DNA from: an uncultured Chitinophagaceae bacterium
GTDB taxonomy: Bacteria; Bacteroidota; Bacteroidia; Chitinophagales; Chitinophagaceae
Length of the DNA: 32,548 nucleotides
NCBI GenBank assembly: GCA_903883945.1
Contig: CAISCV010000219.1
Span: 1-32,548, forward strand
Reading direction: 5' to 3'
Part shown: one piece after another, positions 15,001 to 23,823 of the stretch
Numbering within the stretch: position 1 is the stretch's first letter
How the letters are laid out: every line of letters begins with the position of its first letter
Notes under the pieces: generated by a model
Told to the model about the DNA's origin: nothing
Database searches by the model: none
Seen by the model: only the letters and a program-made list of their open reading frames with translations
Made by a program: the position numbers and the translations under genes

Positions 15001-17997
15001 TCCAATCCAAGTGTTGCTACTGTAAGTAGTACAGGTTTGGTAAAGGGTATAGTTATTGGTACAGCGACCATTAATTATACTGTTGCAAATGCTAATGGTT
15101 ATCCATCAGATATTGCTTCTACTACTATTAATGTGATTAATAACTCACTTGATAGAGAAGGATTAACAAATAGTACGACTGCAGCTGCGGCTTATGGATT
15201 GCGGTTGTTGAGTAGTACATATACTGGAAAGGCGATTAGTGTACGAAATAGCAGTAACAACGCCGTCCAAGATATTGGTTTTACAGTAAATGGGGACTTG
15301 GATACCGTTTCCCTCAAAAACTTTATTGGCAGCAATAGCGGTTTTATAAATATTTGGTACGACCAAAGTGGTAATGGCAACAATGCTATTCAAATCAACA
15401 CATCTGCTCAACCAAGGATTGTAAACGTAGGTGCAATAGACAGGGTGTATGGATGGCCAACTATTACATTCCAAAACAATTCACAATACTTGTTGAATAG
15501 TAGTACAACATCTGTACAAACAGTGAATGCAGTGCGGAACTTGATATCCTCTAGCTACCAAACCCTGTTTGCAGCACCTGCCAACACCGATTTCTCAGTA
15601 AGGTGCAATGGTAGTTTCAATGGAACTTCAAATGTGAATTATACGGATGGTCCAAATGGTAATGACTGGGTTGTAAACACAGGTAGTCCTCAAACAATAT
15701 GGGTTAATGGCACACAAACATTAACGGGTTCTTCTGCATTGCATACTATAACGGCATCTTCAGTAGCGGTAGTTTCTAATACTTCTTTCTCTATTAGCTC
15801 TACTGCTTATAGTAGGGGTATGACTGGCGGGGATGCACTTTCGGAATTGACCCTTTTCCCTTCTACATTGTCAACTTCTGCTCGTCAAAGCTTAGAAGGA
15901 ACAGAAGCTGCTTATTATATCAATGGTAATGTATTAGATAAGGCTGGATTGTCTACTAGTACAGGAGGATTGGCGGCTTATAGCCTTCGGTTGCTAAGTA
16001 GTACTTATTTTGGCAAAGCTATAAATGTACTTCGCAGCAGTGATAATACTAAAATAGACATTGGCTTTACCAATAGCGGAAGTTTGGATACAGCCTCTTT
16101 GTTGTCATTTGTAGGAACAGGCAATGGTTATGTAACCACTTGGTATGACCAAAGTGGCAAAGGAAACAATGTCATACAAACCAACACTAGTAATCAACCC
16201 ACTATAGTAAAATCAGGGGTTATTAATCGATCTAATGGACTGCCAAGCATATTGTTTAATGGAAGTAACACCTATCTAAGGGCTGTTTTACCTTCCTTGT
16301 CTAGTACAACCCCTCATACACTCAATGCGGTTGCAAAAGCAACAAGTGGAAATATGGTTTCTCTTTCTTCTACAAGTAGCAGTAACCAAAATTCATCTTT
16401 GGGAGTTGGTGCGCAAAGTAATACAGGTGCTTGGTATGGGGGATTTGGTGAAGATGGCTCTTATGCAGTTTCTATTGCCAACTATTCTTCCTTAGCAGTT
16501 AGATCAAAAACTTATTCGCCAACTACTATATCTGGTTACTTTAATGGGGTCAGTAAATTCACTAATACATCTACTACCTATAACCTCTCCACGCCAGATA
16601 TTATGGTTGGAGTCCAAAATAATGCAAATAACCAGTGGCTAAATGGTTTGGAATCGGAAATCACAGTTTTCACAACTGCAATTTCTAACACAGATAGGCA
16701 AGCTTTAGAAACCAATCAAATCAATTACTATAATAATTGTTCTGCATTAGTTGCAACGCCAAACGTTGACAACGGGCTAAACTTTAATGGCAGCAACAAT
16801 AATGTATCTATAAAAACTTCTAATAGTGTTTCTGGAAGTTTTACAGTGGAGGCTTGGGTAAATCCTGCATCTACAGGAGGCGTTTGCAATATTTTTTCAA
16901 CAAGGACAAGTGGTAATTATTTTGATTTTAAATTACAAGGTGGGATTATCCATGGCGATATAGGAAATACAGGCAACAGTTGGATAACAACCAATGCAGA
17001 TGCATCTTTCTCCTATAGTGCAAATACTTGGTATCATATTGCTTATGTTGTTACACCTTCTGGCTATACAATTTATGCAAATGGTAATCAAGTAGGTAGT
17101 GGGTCTTACAGTAATGGCACACCGTTATTATATAATTCTAATAATTACATATCCATTGGTGCTGTAAGTACAGGGAATGGAGAGAATTTTAATGGTAATA
17201 TTGATGAGGTAAGCGTTTGGAATATAGCACTTTCACAAGCACAGATTCAAGCCACAATGAATACAGAGCCAAATGGGTACCCAGCTGGGTTAGTGGATTA
17301 TTATAATTTTAATGAAGGTATTGCGAACGGCAACAATTCTGGAATTTCTGGCTCATATTTGTTTGACTGGGGTCCCGCTGTAAACGTAGGTACCTTTAAT
17401 AATTTTAGCTTTAATGGTACATCTTCAAATTTTGTACCTGGAGCACCTTCGGTGGCAGCTAGTAGTTATTATACTGGATTTTCTGCAGGTGGTTATTACC
17501 AGTTGAATAATTACACCACAGGGGGCACATGGGCAAGCTCCAATACTAGTGTTGCTGTTGTAAACTCCTCTGGTTTGGTAACTGCTGCAACTGGTACAGG
17601 TGGTGGCTCTGCAAATATCTCCTATACCTATACAAATGCTTCGGGCTGCACAGAAGTAGCATCCACTCCCATGCTTGTAAGTGTAATACGGGCTTTGGCT
17701 TTAAAAACTTCAAAACCTTCTCAATTGAGTAACCATCCTAGTTTACAAGAAGATAATCAGACTTCTATCTCTATTTATCCAAACCCTGCTCGCAACGAAG
17801 TAACCTTGCAGTTAATAGAGGGAATGGAAGAGGCGAAGATTGATATTGTAAGTACATTAGGACTTTCTATTATGAAAGATAATAGCGGTGGTTTGAAACG
17901 TACACTCAACCTAGGTAGTGAAGCTAGAGGAATATATATTGTAAAAATTATCCAAAAGGATGGAAGTATTACCACTAAAAAGTTGATACTGGAATAA
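12043..17997 (+). CDS. Giant cell-surface protein with LamG and GH54-like modules, T9SS cargo
   Basis: A 1984-residue secreted protein with a signal peptide (about 1-24). An unassigned region (to about 235) is followed by an Ig/PKD-like module (about 236-305). LamG-like jelly rolls lie at about 512-670 and 746-905, with the repeated IDGKWHHIVGV and GVWYHIAYEY patterns. A Big_2-like Ig domain (about 962-1032) comes next. Two repeats of about 260 residues (1035-1290 and 1297-1565) resemble the GH54 arabinofuranosidase catalytic fold, with LRLLSSTYTGKAI and WYDQSGNGNN. Then come a third LamG (about 1578-1750), another Ig-like domain and a T9SS type A C-terminal domain (about 1906-1984, ISIYPNPARNEVTL). 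It is probably anchored or released at the cell surface and binds glycans or other ligands. Enzymatic activity is not shown. Confidence 0.88.
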   Translation: MKNIFNRIMLLALLLAVLVSGKTQTQWTGNLAYSYVFNVTIPANTINSSAPPSLNSLIDYPNHTTNIQSSTSTTLLSFSNPDGTTQGFVGLYANINSGQLFLSFCPNATRTSGTASSGVPNRTLYNLFYTKAHLQNGSNVLKIVIQYDLIYIFCNSGSVATDIIENNGAGEGVMWYNSQSLFSVVNLKTYQTANNNNAPYSTTTFLSNGASTSQYIADGATTFADPKFDFFDYDSPTITPSGSTTLCSGSSVTLTSSLGTSYLWSDGEATQSITVNPTSTTTYSVSVTDAQSVSLTSSPITITVNPLPSAKIEHTDNWTTHYFRAKNESTKDYFGFVNCNSGYSFQWYYNYQPTSYWYSFFTGQTGTDCSFSFLKSGGYSPSSMGLWVKDNSTGCTNNYNIRPSSGNGHFHLQNTPTISDYSSSSDAVNQGGAVTLTTSNQDATYGYPLEYLWSTDAAGLNIVGDSSTITIYPDTTATYYVTLIDSNGNYSTSSGLPITVNKWISQPRNTGNGLNFNGTSNYVYMPSTGSSFNFGTGDFSIEAYVNTTTQVSTISNIVAHYDSTNYNNFYALTIGPDGTVMFGFSNAGVNGSTSIIDGKWHHIVGVRSSGQLYLYIDGKSDATPVSSTATSISSNGGISIGNIVISNVPTYFFTGSLDEVRVWNTALSQTQIRARMNQELTLPQTGLIVYYNFNQGVAGSTNTGLTTLIDNSGNGVSGTLYNFSLSGVTSNWVAGTSFNNTPFTTNYLNFNGNNYVAMPKSSTLGLLNNSFTVEALVNVSNFSSGDQAILADPTNCDLHLIIRNQHPYLGFCGNDLQGNTTMSPGVWYHIAYEYNASTGTQSIYVNGVLDNSSTGHGALTQDAVLAIGKCPWGTLTGSVDELRVWNVVRTPSQIQNAMNSELSAMDTAGLVAYYSFDQGSAGNNNAAITSLVDKSIYKNNGTLMNFALSGATSNWITDVAGTASATICASNTYQLSDTSNGGTWSSSNPSVATVSSTGLVKGIVIGTATINYTVANANGYPSDIASTTINVINNSLDREGLTNSTTAAAAYGLRLLSSTYTGKAISVRNSSNNAVQDIGFTVNGDLDTVSLKNFIGSNSGFINIWYDQSGNGNNAIQINTSAQPRIVNVGAIDRVYGWPTITFQNNSQYLLNSSTTSVQTVNAVRNLISSSYQTLFAAPANTDFSVRCNGSFNGTSNVNYTDGPNGNDWVVNTGSPQTIWVNGTQTLTGSSALHTITASSVAVVSNTSFSISSTAYSRGMTGGDALSELTLFPSTLSTSARQSLEGTEAAYYINGNVLDKAGLSTSTGGLAAYSLRLLSSTYFGKAINVLRSSDNTKIDIGFTNSGSLDTASLLSFVGTGNGYVTTWYDQSGKGNNVIQTNTSNQPTIVKSGVINRSNGLPSILFNGSNTYLRAVLPSLSSTTPHTLNAVAKATSGNMVSLSSTSSSNQNSSLGVGAQSNTGAWYGGFGEDGSYAVSIANYSSLAVRSKTYSPTTISGYFNGVSKFTNTSTTYNLSTPDIMVGVQNNANNQWLNGLESEITVFTTAISNTDRQALETNQINYYNNCSALVATPNVDNGLNFNGSNNNVSIKTSNSVSGSFTVEAWVNPASTGGVCNIFSTRTSGNYFDFKLQGGIIHGDIGNTGNSWITTNADASFSYSANTWYHIAYVVTPSGYTIYANGNQVGSGSYSNGTPLLYNSNNYISIGAVSTGNGENFNGNIDEVSVWNIALSQAQIQATMNTEPNGYPAGLVDYYNFNEGIANGNNSGISGSYLFDWGPAVNVGTFNNFSFNGTSSNFVPGAPSVAASSYYTGFSAGGYYQLNNYTTGGTWASSNTSVAVVNSSGLVTAATGTGGGSANISYTYTNASGCTEVASTPMLVSVIRALALKTSKPSQLSNHPSLQEDNQTSISIYPNPARNEVTLQLIEGMEEAKIDIVSTLGLSIMKDNSGGLKRTLNLGSEARGIYIVKIIQKDGSITTKKLILE

Positions 17998-18022
17998 GAA
18001 AACCTAATTATCTAATAGCTAA

Positions 18023-18068
18023 AAAAAGAAGCTACCCTATGGCATATGGCAATGGGTAGCTTCTTTTA
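18023..18068 (+). terminator. Intrinsic terminator after the LamG protein gene
   Basis: AAGAAGCTACCC (18026-18037) and GGGTAGCTTCTT (18054-18065) form a perfect 12-bp stem with a 16-nt loop and a T tail. It separates the GDPD/LamG operon from the susC operon. Confidence 0.88.
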
Positions 18069-18098
18069 TTTAATACCTATCCAATTATAAAAGCTATA

Positions 18099-18142
18099 TT
18101 ACCAAATTGTTAACGATAGGTATACGCAATTTGTTTTTCGTA
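18099..18142 (+). promoter_or_regulatory. Putative ECF promoter with upstream palindrome, before susC
   Basis: TTACCAAATTGTTAA (18099-18113), 5 nt, GGTATA (18119-18124), 12 nt, TTCGTA (18137-18142). The 15-mer is identical to the one before the first GDPD gene. Only 9 nt separate the TTCGTA box from the susC ATG, so the mRNA would be nearly leaderless. Confidence 0.72.
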
Positions 18143-18151
18143 TGATTATTC

Positions 18152-21100
18152 ATGAAGAAGTTTTTAAAGAAACAATATTTTTCTCATCTATTACTTGGTA
18201 TGCTTATTATTAGCTGTTCAATTAGAACCTCCAATGCACAAAGTTCTTTTACTGGGGTGGTAAAAACAGAAAACAATCAAATATTATCATCTGCTAGCGT
18301 TACCTTGGTAGATAGCTTGGGTAGCTTTAAACAAACAACAACAACCAATACCTTAGGTACGTTCCTTTTTTCAAACATTCCTTTTGAGGGAACATATAAG
18401 TTAATTGTTTCATCAATAGGGTACGACACTTTTATATATCCCAATTATCATCCTAATCTAAATAACCCTAAGTTTTCTTTATTGATTCGACTTAGTGAAG
18501 CATCTGCAACTGTAGATGAAGTGGTCGTAGTCGCTTATGGTACACAAAAACAAAGAGAAGTAACAGGTGCAATTTCTAAAATCAATACAGATGACATTTC
18601 CTCCTCATCGGTTACTTCTGTGGATCAGTTTATTGCGGGTAAAGCAGCAGGAGTACAGGTATATGAAACATCAGGTCAGCCTGGTGGTAATGCTGCATTT
18701 AGGATAAGGGGCGTTGGGTCTATTACTGCTGGTACCCAGCCGCTAATTGTAATTGATGGTTTGCCGTCTATTTATGGCAGTAACCTAAGTTCAATAAATC
18801 ATAGCGATATTGCTTCTATCGAAATATTAAAAGATGCCGCAGCAACTTCCCTATATGGCTCTCGTGCTTCTAATGGGGTGGTGTTAATAACTACTAAAAG
18901 AGGAGAAACAAACAGTAAAACAAAAATTGAATTCAATAGTATAATCGGGTATCAAAAGGTTGCTAAAGAAATTCAATTGATGGATGCATACCAACGAGCC
19001 TCCATTAATGCAGCTGCTGCCAATAATTATTGGGTGTCGTTAAATCCAACTGTCAATAAAGCTACCGATTCAAATAATATTCGTACTGGGGCTGCAATAA
19101 TACCCGACTTCGCAATCCCTTACCTTCAAGGTCAAAAAGGGCTGACCAATACCAACTGGCAGGACGTAATTTTTAAGGATGCACGCCTAGAAAATTACAA
19201 CCTCTCTGTTTCGGGTGGTTCTCCCAAGTCACAGTTCTACCTATCTGGCAATTACCTCAATCAAAATGGAACAGTTGTATATTCTGGTTACAAAAGATAC
19301 GCAACAAGATTCAATTTCAATACAGTTGTTTCACCAAAAGTGAGGTTAGGTATCAACCTAGCACCTAGCTACTCTAAATTCAACAAGGTTTCGCAAGGTA
19401 GCCTTAAAAAAGATGGTGTAATTTTTAGTGCATTACTTCAACACCCTCACTTGTCACCTTACAACCCCGACGGTAGCATTGCGTTAAACTTGGTAAAATC
19501 AGAGTTAGCGGATGGAATTGCACCGATAGAAAATCCCCTCGCATTAGCTAAATACAATCAAAATAAAGTAGAACTTGCTAGAGTAATTATGGGTGGATTT
19601 ATAGAGGTAGACGTTCTTAAAAACCTGATTTTTAAAACATTTGCCTCTGGCGACTATTATAGTAATCGCACAAGTACTTTCCATCCTTCTTTTCTTGCTA
19701 CTTATGGTCAGGCGGCAACTACACAAAGTTCAGCCACATCAAGTACTCAAAGAGTGTATAATTATATAGTTGAAAATACTTTAAATTTTACAAAATCATT
19801 TAATAAACATCATTTTCAAACATTGATTGGATATACTTTCCAAAAAGAAAATACCCAAAACAACAGCCTTTCTGCTATCAATTTCCCAAACAATCAAGTC
19901 ACAACACTCAATGTCGGTACTATTAATGGTGGCAGCTCTACCGAAGACGAATGGTCACTAGTTTCTTATTTAGCACGTTTAAATTATAACTATCAAAGCA
20001 AATACCTAATTGCTGCTTCTATACGCGAAGATGGTTCCTCTCGTTTTGGTCCAGAAAGCCGTTGGGGTTGGTTTCCTTCATTTTCAGCAGGGTGGCATAT
20101 AAAAGACGAATCTTTTATGAAGTCTTTTAAGCCTATAAACGACCTTAAAATAAGAGGTAGTTATGGTAGTACAGGAAATTTCTTTATACCCAATCATGGT
20201 TTTTTGGCATTGTTAGCTACTACTGATTATGTATTAGGAAATACATCAGTAAACGGATTGTCTAATAGTACAGCTCCAAATTCAAATCTATCTTGGGAAA
20301 AAACAAATACGTACAATATTGGCTTTGATGCTATATTGTTTAAAGATAAATTGAGGGTATCTGTAGATTATTACAATGCAAAAACAAAGGCACTATTACT
20401 CAATGTACCTGTTCCAGCCCAATCTGGTTACACCTCTTCCCTTCAAAATTTAGGGAAAGTTCAGAATGATGGTGTAGAAGTAGGTTTGTCAACCAAGCTA
20501 AAAATTGGGAAGGCATTTTGGTCAACTTCAGCAAATTTTGCAACTAATAAAAACAAAGTACTCGAGTTAGGTCCAAGTCAAACAGAACTCATCTCTGGTA
20601 CAACTAATATATCTAGAATAGGTAATCCTTTGGGCGCTTTCTATGGTTACCATATAGTGGGTGTATTCAAAAATCAGGCAGACCTTACCAAATATACACA
20701 TCTAAATACAAGTCAAGTAGGCGATTATATATATTCAGATGAAAACCATGATGGCATCATAAATGACAAGGACAGGGTGATAATGGGAAAATCACTACCC
20801 GATATTTTCTTTGGTTTTTCCAATACCATTAGTTACAAACATTTCGAACTTTCGTTTTTAGTACAAGGTAGCCTTGGATTCCAGATTTATAACCAACTAA
20901 GGACTTATACAATTAATGAACAAGGGTTTTCAAATGGGTTAAAGTCACTTTATGATGGGTATTTTCAGTCAGCTACAAACCCTGGAAATGGATTTGCTGC
21001 ACCAAACGTAAAGCCACACGACAAGCTGTATGAAACATCTGATTATATGGTTGAAAATGGTGATTTTATTAGAGTTCGATCTATGAGCCTCTCTTACACA

Positions 21101-21298
21101 TTACCCAAAAAAATAACCAATAAATTGTTTAAAGCTTCATTATTCATATCAGGTAAAAATTTATTTACAATTACAAAATATTCAGGGTATAACCCCGAGG
21201 TAAGCAACAATGGATCAGATGCGGTAACCCCAGGAATTGATTATGGCGTTTACCCAGTAGAAAAAAATATTGTTTTTGGTACTAAAATATCATTTTAA
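18152..21298 (+). CDS. SusC/RagA-family TonB-dependent outer-membrane transporter
   Basis: A 1048-residue transporter. A signal peptide (about 1-30, ending NAQ) is followed by a carboxypeptidase-D regulatory-like domain (about 33-115) and the VDEVVVVAYGTQ segment. The plug domain lies at about 125-245 (IEILKDAAATSLYGSRASNG then VVLITTKRG), followed by a 22-strand-type beta-barrel ending in VEKNIVFGTKISF. SusC proteins import oligomeric nutrients across the outer membrane with a SusD lid. The N-terminus has no STN (secretin/TonB short) signalling domain, although the neighbouring regulators are of the sigma/FecR type that usually work with one. It has its own ECF-type promoter and starts an operon with susD, a GDPD and two T9SS proteins. 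Confidence 0.95.
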   Translation: MKKFLKKQYFSHLLLGMLIISCSIRTSNAQSSFTGVVKTENNQILSSASVTLVDSLGSFKQTTTTNTLGTFLFSNIPFEGTYKLIVSSIGYDTFIYPNYHPNLNNPKFSLLIRLSEASATVDEVVVVAYGTQKQREVTGAISKINTDDISSSSVTSVDQFIAGKAAGVQVYETSGQPGGNAAFRIRGVGSITAGTQPLIVIDGLPSIYGSNLSSINHSDIASIEILKDAAATSLYGSRASNGVVLITTKRGETNSKTKIEFNSIIGYQKVAKEIQLMDAYQRASINAAAANNYWVSLNPTVNKATDSNNIRTGAAIIPDFAIPYLQGQKGLTNTNWQDVIFKDARLENYNLSVSGGSPKSQFYLSGNYLNQNGTVVYSGYKRYATRFNFNTVVSPKVRLGINLAPSYSKFNKVSQGSLKKDGVIFSALLQHPHLSPYNPDGSIALNLVKSELADGIAPIENPLALAKYNQNKVELARVIMGGFIEVDVLKNLIFKTFASGDYYSNRTSTFHPSFLATYGQAATTQSSATSSTQRVYNYIVENTLNFTKSFNKHHFQTLIGYTFQKENTQNNSLSAINFPNNQVTTLNVGTINGGSSTEDEWSLVSYLARLNYNYQSKYLIAASIREDGSSRFGPESRWGWFPSFSAGWHIKDESFMKSFKPINDLKIRGSYGSTGNFFIPNHGFLALLATTDYVLGNTSVNGLSNSTAPNSNLSWEKTNTYNIGFDAILFKDKLRVSVDYYNAKTKALLLNVPVPAQSGYTSSLQNLGKVQNDGVEVGLSTKLKIGKAFWSTSANFATNKNKVLELGPSQTELISGTTNISRIGNPLGAFYGYHIVGVFKNQADLTKYTHLNTSQVGDYIYSDENHDGIINDKDRVIMGKSLPDIFFGFSNTISYKHFELSFLVQGSLGFQIYNQLRTYTINEQGFSNGLKSLYDGYFQSATNPGNGFAAPNVKPHDKLYETSDYMVENGDFIRVRSMSLSYTLPKKITNKLFKASLFISGKNLFTITKYSGYNPEVSNNGSDAVTPGIDYGVYPVEKNIVFGTKISF

Positions 21299-21356
21299 AG
21301 AGGCTAAAAAAATAATCAAGACAATACACTAATAAATTTAAATAAATCATTTTTAA

Positions 21357-22787
21357 ATGAAACAAATAAAATATATACGGGCTTTACTTGTTTTTTGTAT
21401 GTTTCTAATAACAGGTAGTTGTAGCAAACAATTAGACATAGTTCCCCAGTCACAGGTTACATCATCAAATTTTTATAAATCTACAGATGATATTAACCAA
21501 GCTGTGGTGGGCTGTTACAATGCTCTTGCAGCTAACGGAGAGTATGGTGAAAACTTTTTGTTTTTTATGGAAGTAGCCGCCGACAATGCCAAAACAGCTA
21601 ACCTAACCAATAGTGGTGGTATTTATGGTGATTTTGATGTTTTTCGTGTTGCAGCAGACAATCCTGTGTTAGATCAAACTTGGTCAGCCTGTTATACTGG
21701 TATCCAACGATGCAACATTTTACTCAATAGAATTGGTAATATTTCAATGCCTGATTCTTTGAAAGCAATAAGAATTGGAGAGGCAAAGTTTATTCGTGCA
21801 CTTACCTATTTCAATATGGTAAGGATATGGGGGGCAGTACCATTGGTTACTAAGGAAGTTACCGACCCTTTTACTGAGTTTGATCATGGAAGGGATGATA
21901 CGAGCCTTGTTTACAAACAAATAATTACTGATTTATCCGAAGCAGCCCTTGCTTTGCCATTAAAACAGACTGGTTCAAATATTGGAAGGGCTACGCAAGG
22001 TGCTGCAAAAACATTATTAGGTAAAGTTTACTTAACCCAACACAATTTTATACAAGCTTCGCAAGTATTAAAAGCAGTTGTAGATAGTGGAACATACCAA
22101 CTGTTGCCCAATTTTGCCAACATATTTGGCAGTGGGAATAAAAACAACAATGAATCCATTTTTGAGATACAGTATTCAAACAGTGTTGTTAGCCTTGGTA
22201 GTGGCTTCTCCAACTACTTTGCAATAGACGCTTCTAATATTGGTGGTATTGGTCAAGTACTTGCATATGACATTCCCACTAATGCTTTTATTGACTCCTT
22301 TTCAGTAAATGACCTTAGGAGAAATGGTACTTTAAATAAGCTCAACAAAAAATATTACTGTAAAAAATTCGTAGACCCTGCTCCAGTTCAAAACCTAGAT
22401 GGCAATACAAATTTTATGGTTTTACGATATGCGGATGTATTGTTGATGCTAGCAGAAGCAATAAATGAAATGGGCTTTACAGCAAATGGAGATGCGTTTA
22501 ACTATATCAATCAAGTACGACAACGAGCGGGGCTAGCTAATATAACTTCTTCCAACACGCCCGATCAACCATCTTTTAGACTTGCAATTGAAAAAGAAAG
22601 AAAATATGAATTAGCATTTGAAAACCATCGTTGGTTCGATTTAGTACGAACAGGTAGGGCAATAGACGTAATGAATACTGCCCCAACCGAAAACGGAATT
22701 ATCAACATTAATAAAAATAACTTTCTGTTTTATATACCACAAAGCCAAATTGATGTAAAGCCTGGTTTACTTACCCAAAATCCTTAG
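21357..22787 (+). CDS. SusD/RagB-family nutrient-binding lipoprotein
   Basis: A 476-residue outer-membrane lipoprotein. A lipoprotein signal peptide ends in ITGSC (lipidated Cys about 22). A SusD-like helical TPR core (about 40-300) follows, including KFIRALTYFNMVRIWGAVPL and GAAKTLLGKVYL. The C-terminal RagB/SusD signature is present, with YADVLLMLAEAINEMG, INQVRQRAGL and ERKYELAFENHRWFDLVRTG. SusD forms the hinged lid of the SusC barrel and binds the ligand at the surface. It starts 58 nt after susC and is surely in the same operon. Ligand identity cannot be read from sequence; the GDPD genes on both sides suggest a glycerophosphodiester-containing substrate. Confidence 0.95.
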   Translation: MKQIKYIRALLVFCMFLITGSCSKQLDIVPQSQVTSSNFYKSTDDINQAVVGCYNALAANGEYGENFLFFMEVAADNAKTANLTNSGGIYGDFDVFRVAADNPVLDQTWSACYTGIQRCNILLNRIGNISMPDSLKAIRIGEAKFIRALTYFNMVRIWGAVPLVTKEVTDPFTEFDHGRDDTSLVYKQIITDLSEAALALPLKQTGSNIGRATQGAAKTLLGKVYLTQHNFIQASQVLKAVVDSGTYQLLPNFANIFGSGNKNNNESIFEIQYSNSVVSLGSGFSNYFAIDASNIGGIGQVLAYDIPTNAFIDSFSVNDLRRNGTLNKLNKKYYCKKFVDPAPVQNLDGNTNFMVLRYADVLLMLAEAINEMGFTANGDAFNYINQVRQRAGLANITSSNTPDQPSFRLAIEKERKYELAFENHRWFDLVRTGRAIDVMNTAPTENGIININKNNFLFYIPQSQIDVKPGLLTQNP

Positions 22788-22866
22788 GAAGATTTTATCG
22801 GTAATAAAAGGTCTTGGTATTAGCCACGACCTAGAATACTAGTTGAATGATTGATTTAGTAAAAAA

Positions 22867-23805
22867 ATGAAAATGATGATTAAGGTGTTGTTAATGTTGT
22901 TGATTTGCCCTTGTTTTACCAATGCGGGTAATATACAAGTCAAACGAAATAAGGACAAACAAGCAAGGATTGATTCAATAGCTTACTATTTAAAGAATCC
23001 CTCAGATAGCCATATACTAGTAGCAGCACATCGCGCAGATTGGCGCAACTTCCCAGAAAATTCTTTAGAAGGGGTAAAAAGTTGCATCGCAATGGGTGTG
23101 GATATCATTGAAATTGATGTGCAGCGTACCAAAGATGGTCAATTGATAATTATGCACGATAAAAACGTGGACAGAACAACCGATGGCACTGGCAAAGTAA
23201 GTGATCTAACACTTGATGATATTAAAAAGTTACACCTCAAAAATGGCTATGGCTTTGTAACCAAGTACCAAGTTCCTATGCTTCAACAATTACTAGAGGC
23301 AGTAAAAGGGAAGGCATTACTGTTTATTGATAAATGTTATAAATACATTCCAGAAGCCTATACAATAGTAGAAAAAACAGGTACGCAAAAAGAGGCTTTG
23401 TTTGAAGGAATCGTATCGATGGCACAAATACAGGCTGATTATCCAGATTACACCAAAAAAATTCAATACTTGCCACGGTTAAATGGAGATAAAAAGAACG
23501 TGGAAACAACCAATTATATCAATGAGTTTGTGAATGCGCCATCTATGGTGGCAACTTTTATAATGAGCTATGAAAAAGAAAAGTCACCGGGAGTTTATTA
23601 TGGTAAGTTAATAAGGCAAAAAGGTATTTCAATTATGGCAAATTCATTATGGCCAGAAACCTGTGCAGACCACGATGATGATGTTTCAGTTAATAATCCG
23701 GATGCTGGTTGGGGATGGTTGATATCTAATGGTTCAAATGTTATTATCACAGACAGGCCAGAAATGCTATTAAAATATTTAAGGGAAAACAAAAAACATA
23801 AATAA
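22867..23805 (+). CDS. Glycerophosphodiester phosphodiesterase
   Basis: A 312-residue GDPD with a signal peptide (about 1-20, ending TNA). All main active-site elements are present: H55-R56 (AAHRADW), FPENS, E82-x-D84 (IEIDVQRTKDGQLIIMHD), H97 and DRTTDGTG. The LLFIDKCYKY segment is at the position of the usual metal-ligand strand, and the C-terminal NGSNVIITDRPEMLLKYL closes the barrel. It hydrolyses glycerophosphodiesters to glycerol-3-phosphate plus an alcohol, most probably in the periplasm. It is 79 nt after susD and 18 nt before the next T9SS gene, so it is part of the susCD operon. It is more canonical than the GDPD-like protein at 10664. Confidence 0.93.
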   Translation: MKMMIKVLLMLLICPCFTNAGNIQVKRNKDKQARIDSIAYYLKNPSDSHILVAAHRADWRNFPENSLEGVKSCIAMGVDIIEIDVQRTKDGQLIIMHDKNVDRTTDGTGKVSDLTLDDIKKLHLKNGYGFVTKYQVPMLQQLLEAVKGKALLFIDKCYKYIPEAYTIVEKTGTQKEALFEGIVSMAQIQADYPDYTKKIQYLPRLNGDKKNVETTNYINEFVNAPSMVATFIMSYEKEKSPGVYYGKLIRQKGISIMANSLWPETCADHDDDVSVNNPDAGWGWLISNGSNVIITDRPEMLLKYLRENKKHK

Positions 23806-23823
23806 CAAAAAAACATAAAATAT

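Noticed and set aside
15163-15474. A 103-codon minus-strand open frame
   Set aside because: Antisense shadow of the first GH54-like repeat; no promoter or domain.
12750-17990. CRISPR array or tandem DNA repeat
   Set aside because: The repetition is at protein-domain level (LamG, GH54-like, Ig-like) with diverged DNA; there are no regular short repeats with unique spacers anywhere in the window.
22788-22866. A further ECF promoter before the second GDPD gene
   Set aside because: GGTAATAAAAGG and GGTATTAGCC occur here, but no TTCGTA box stands 12 nt downstream, so the gene is more likely read from the susC promoter.
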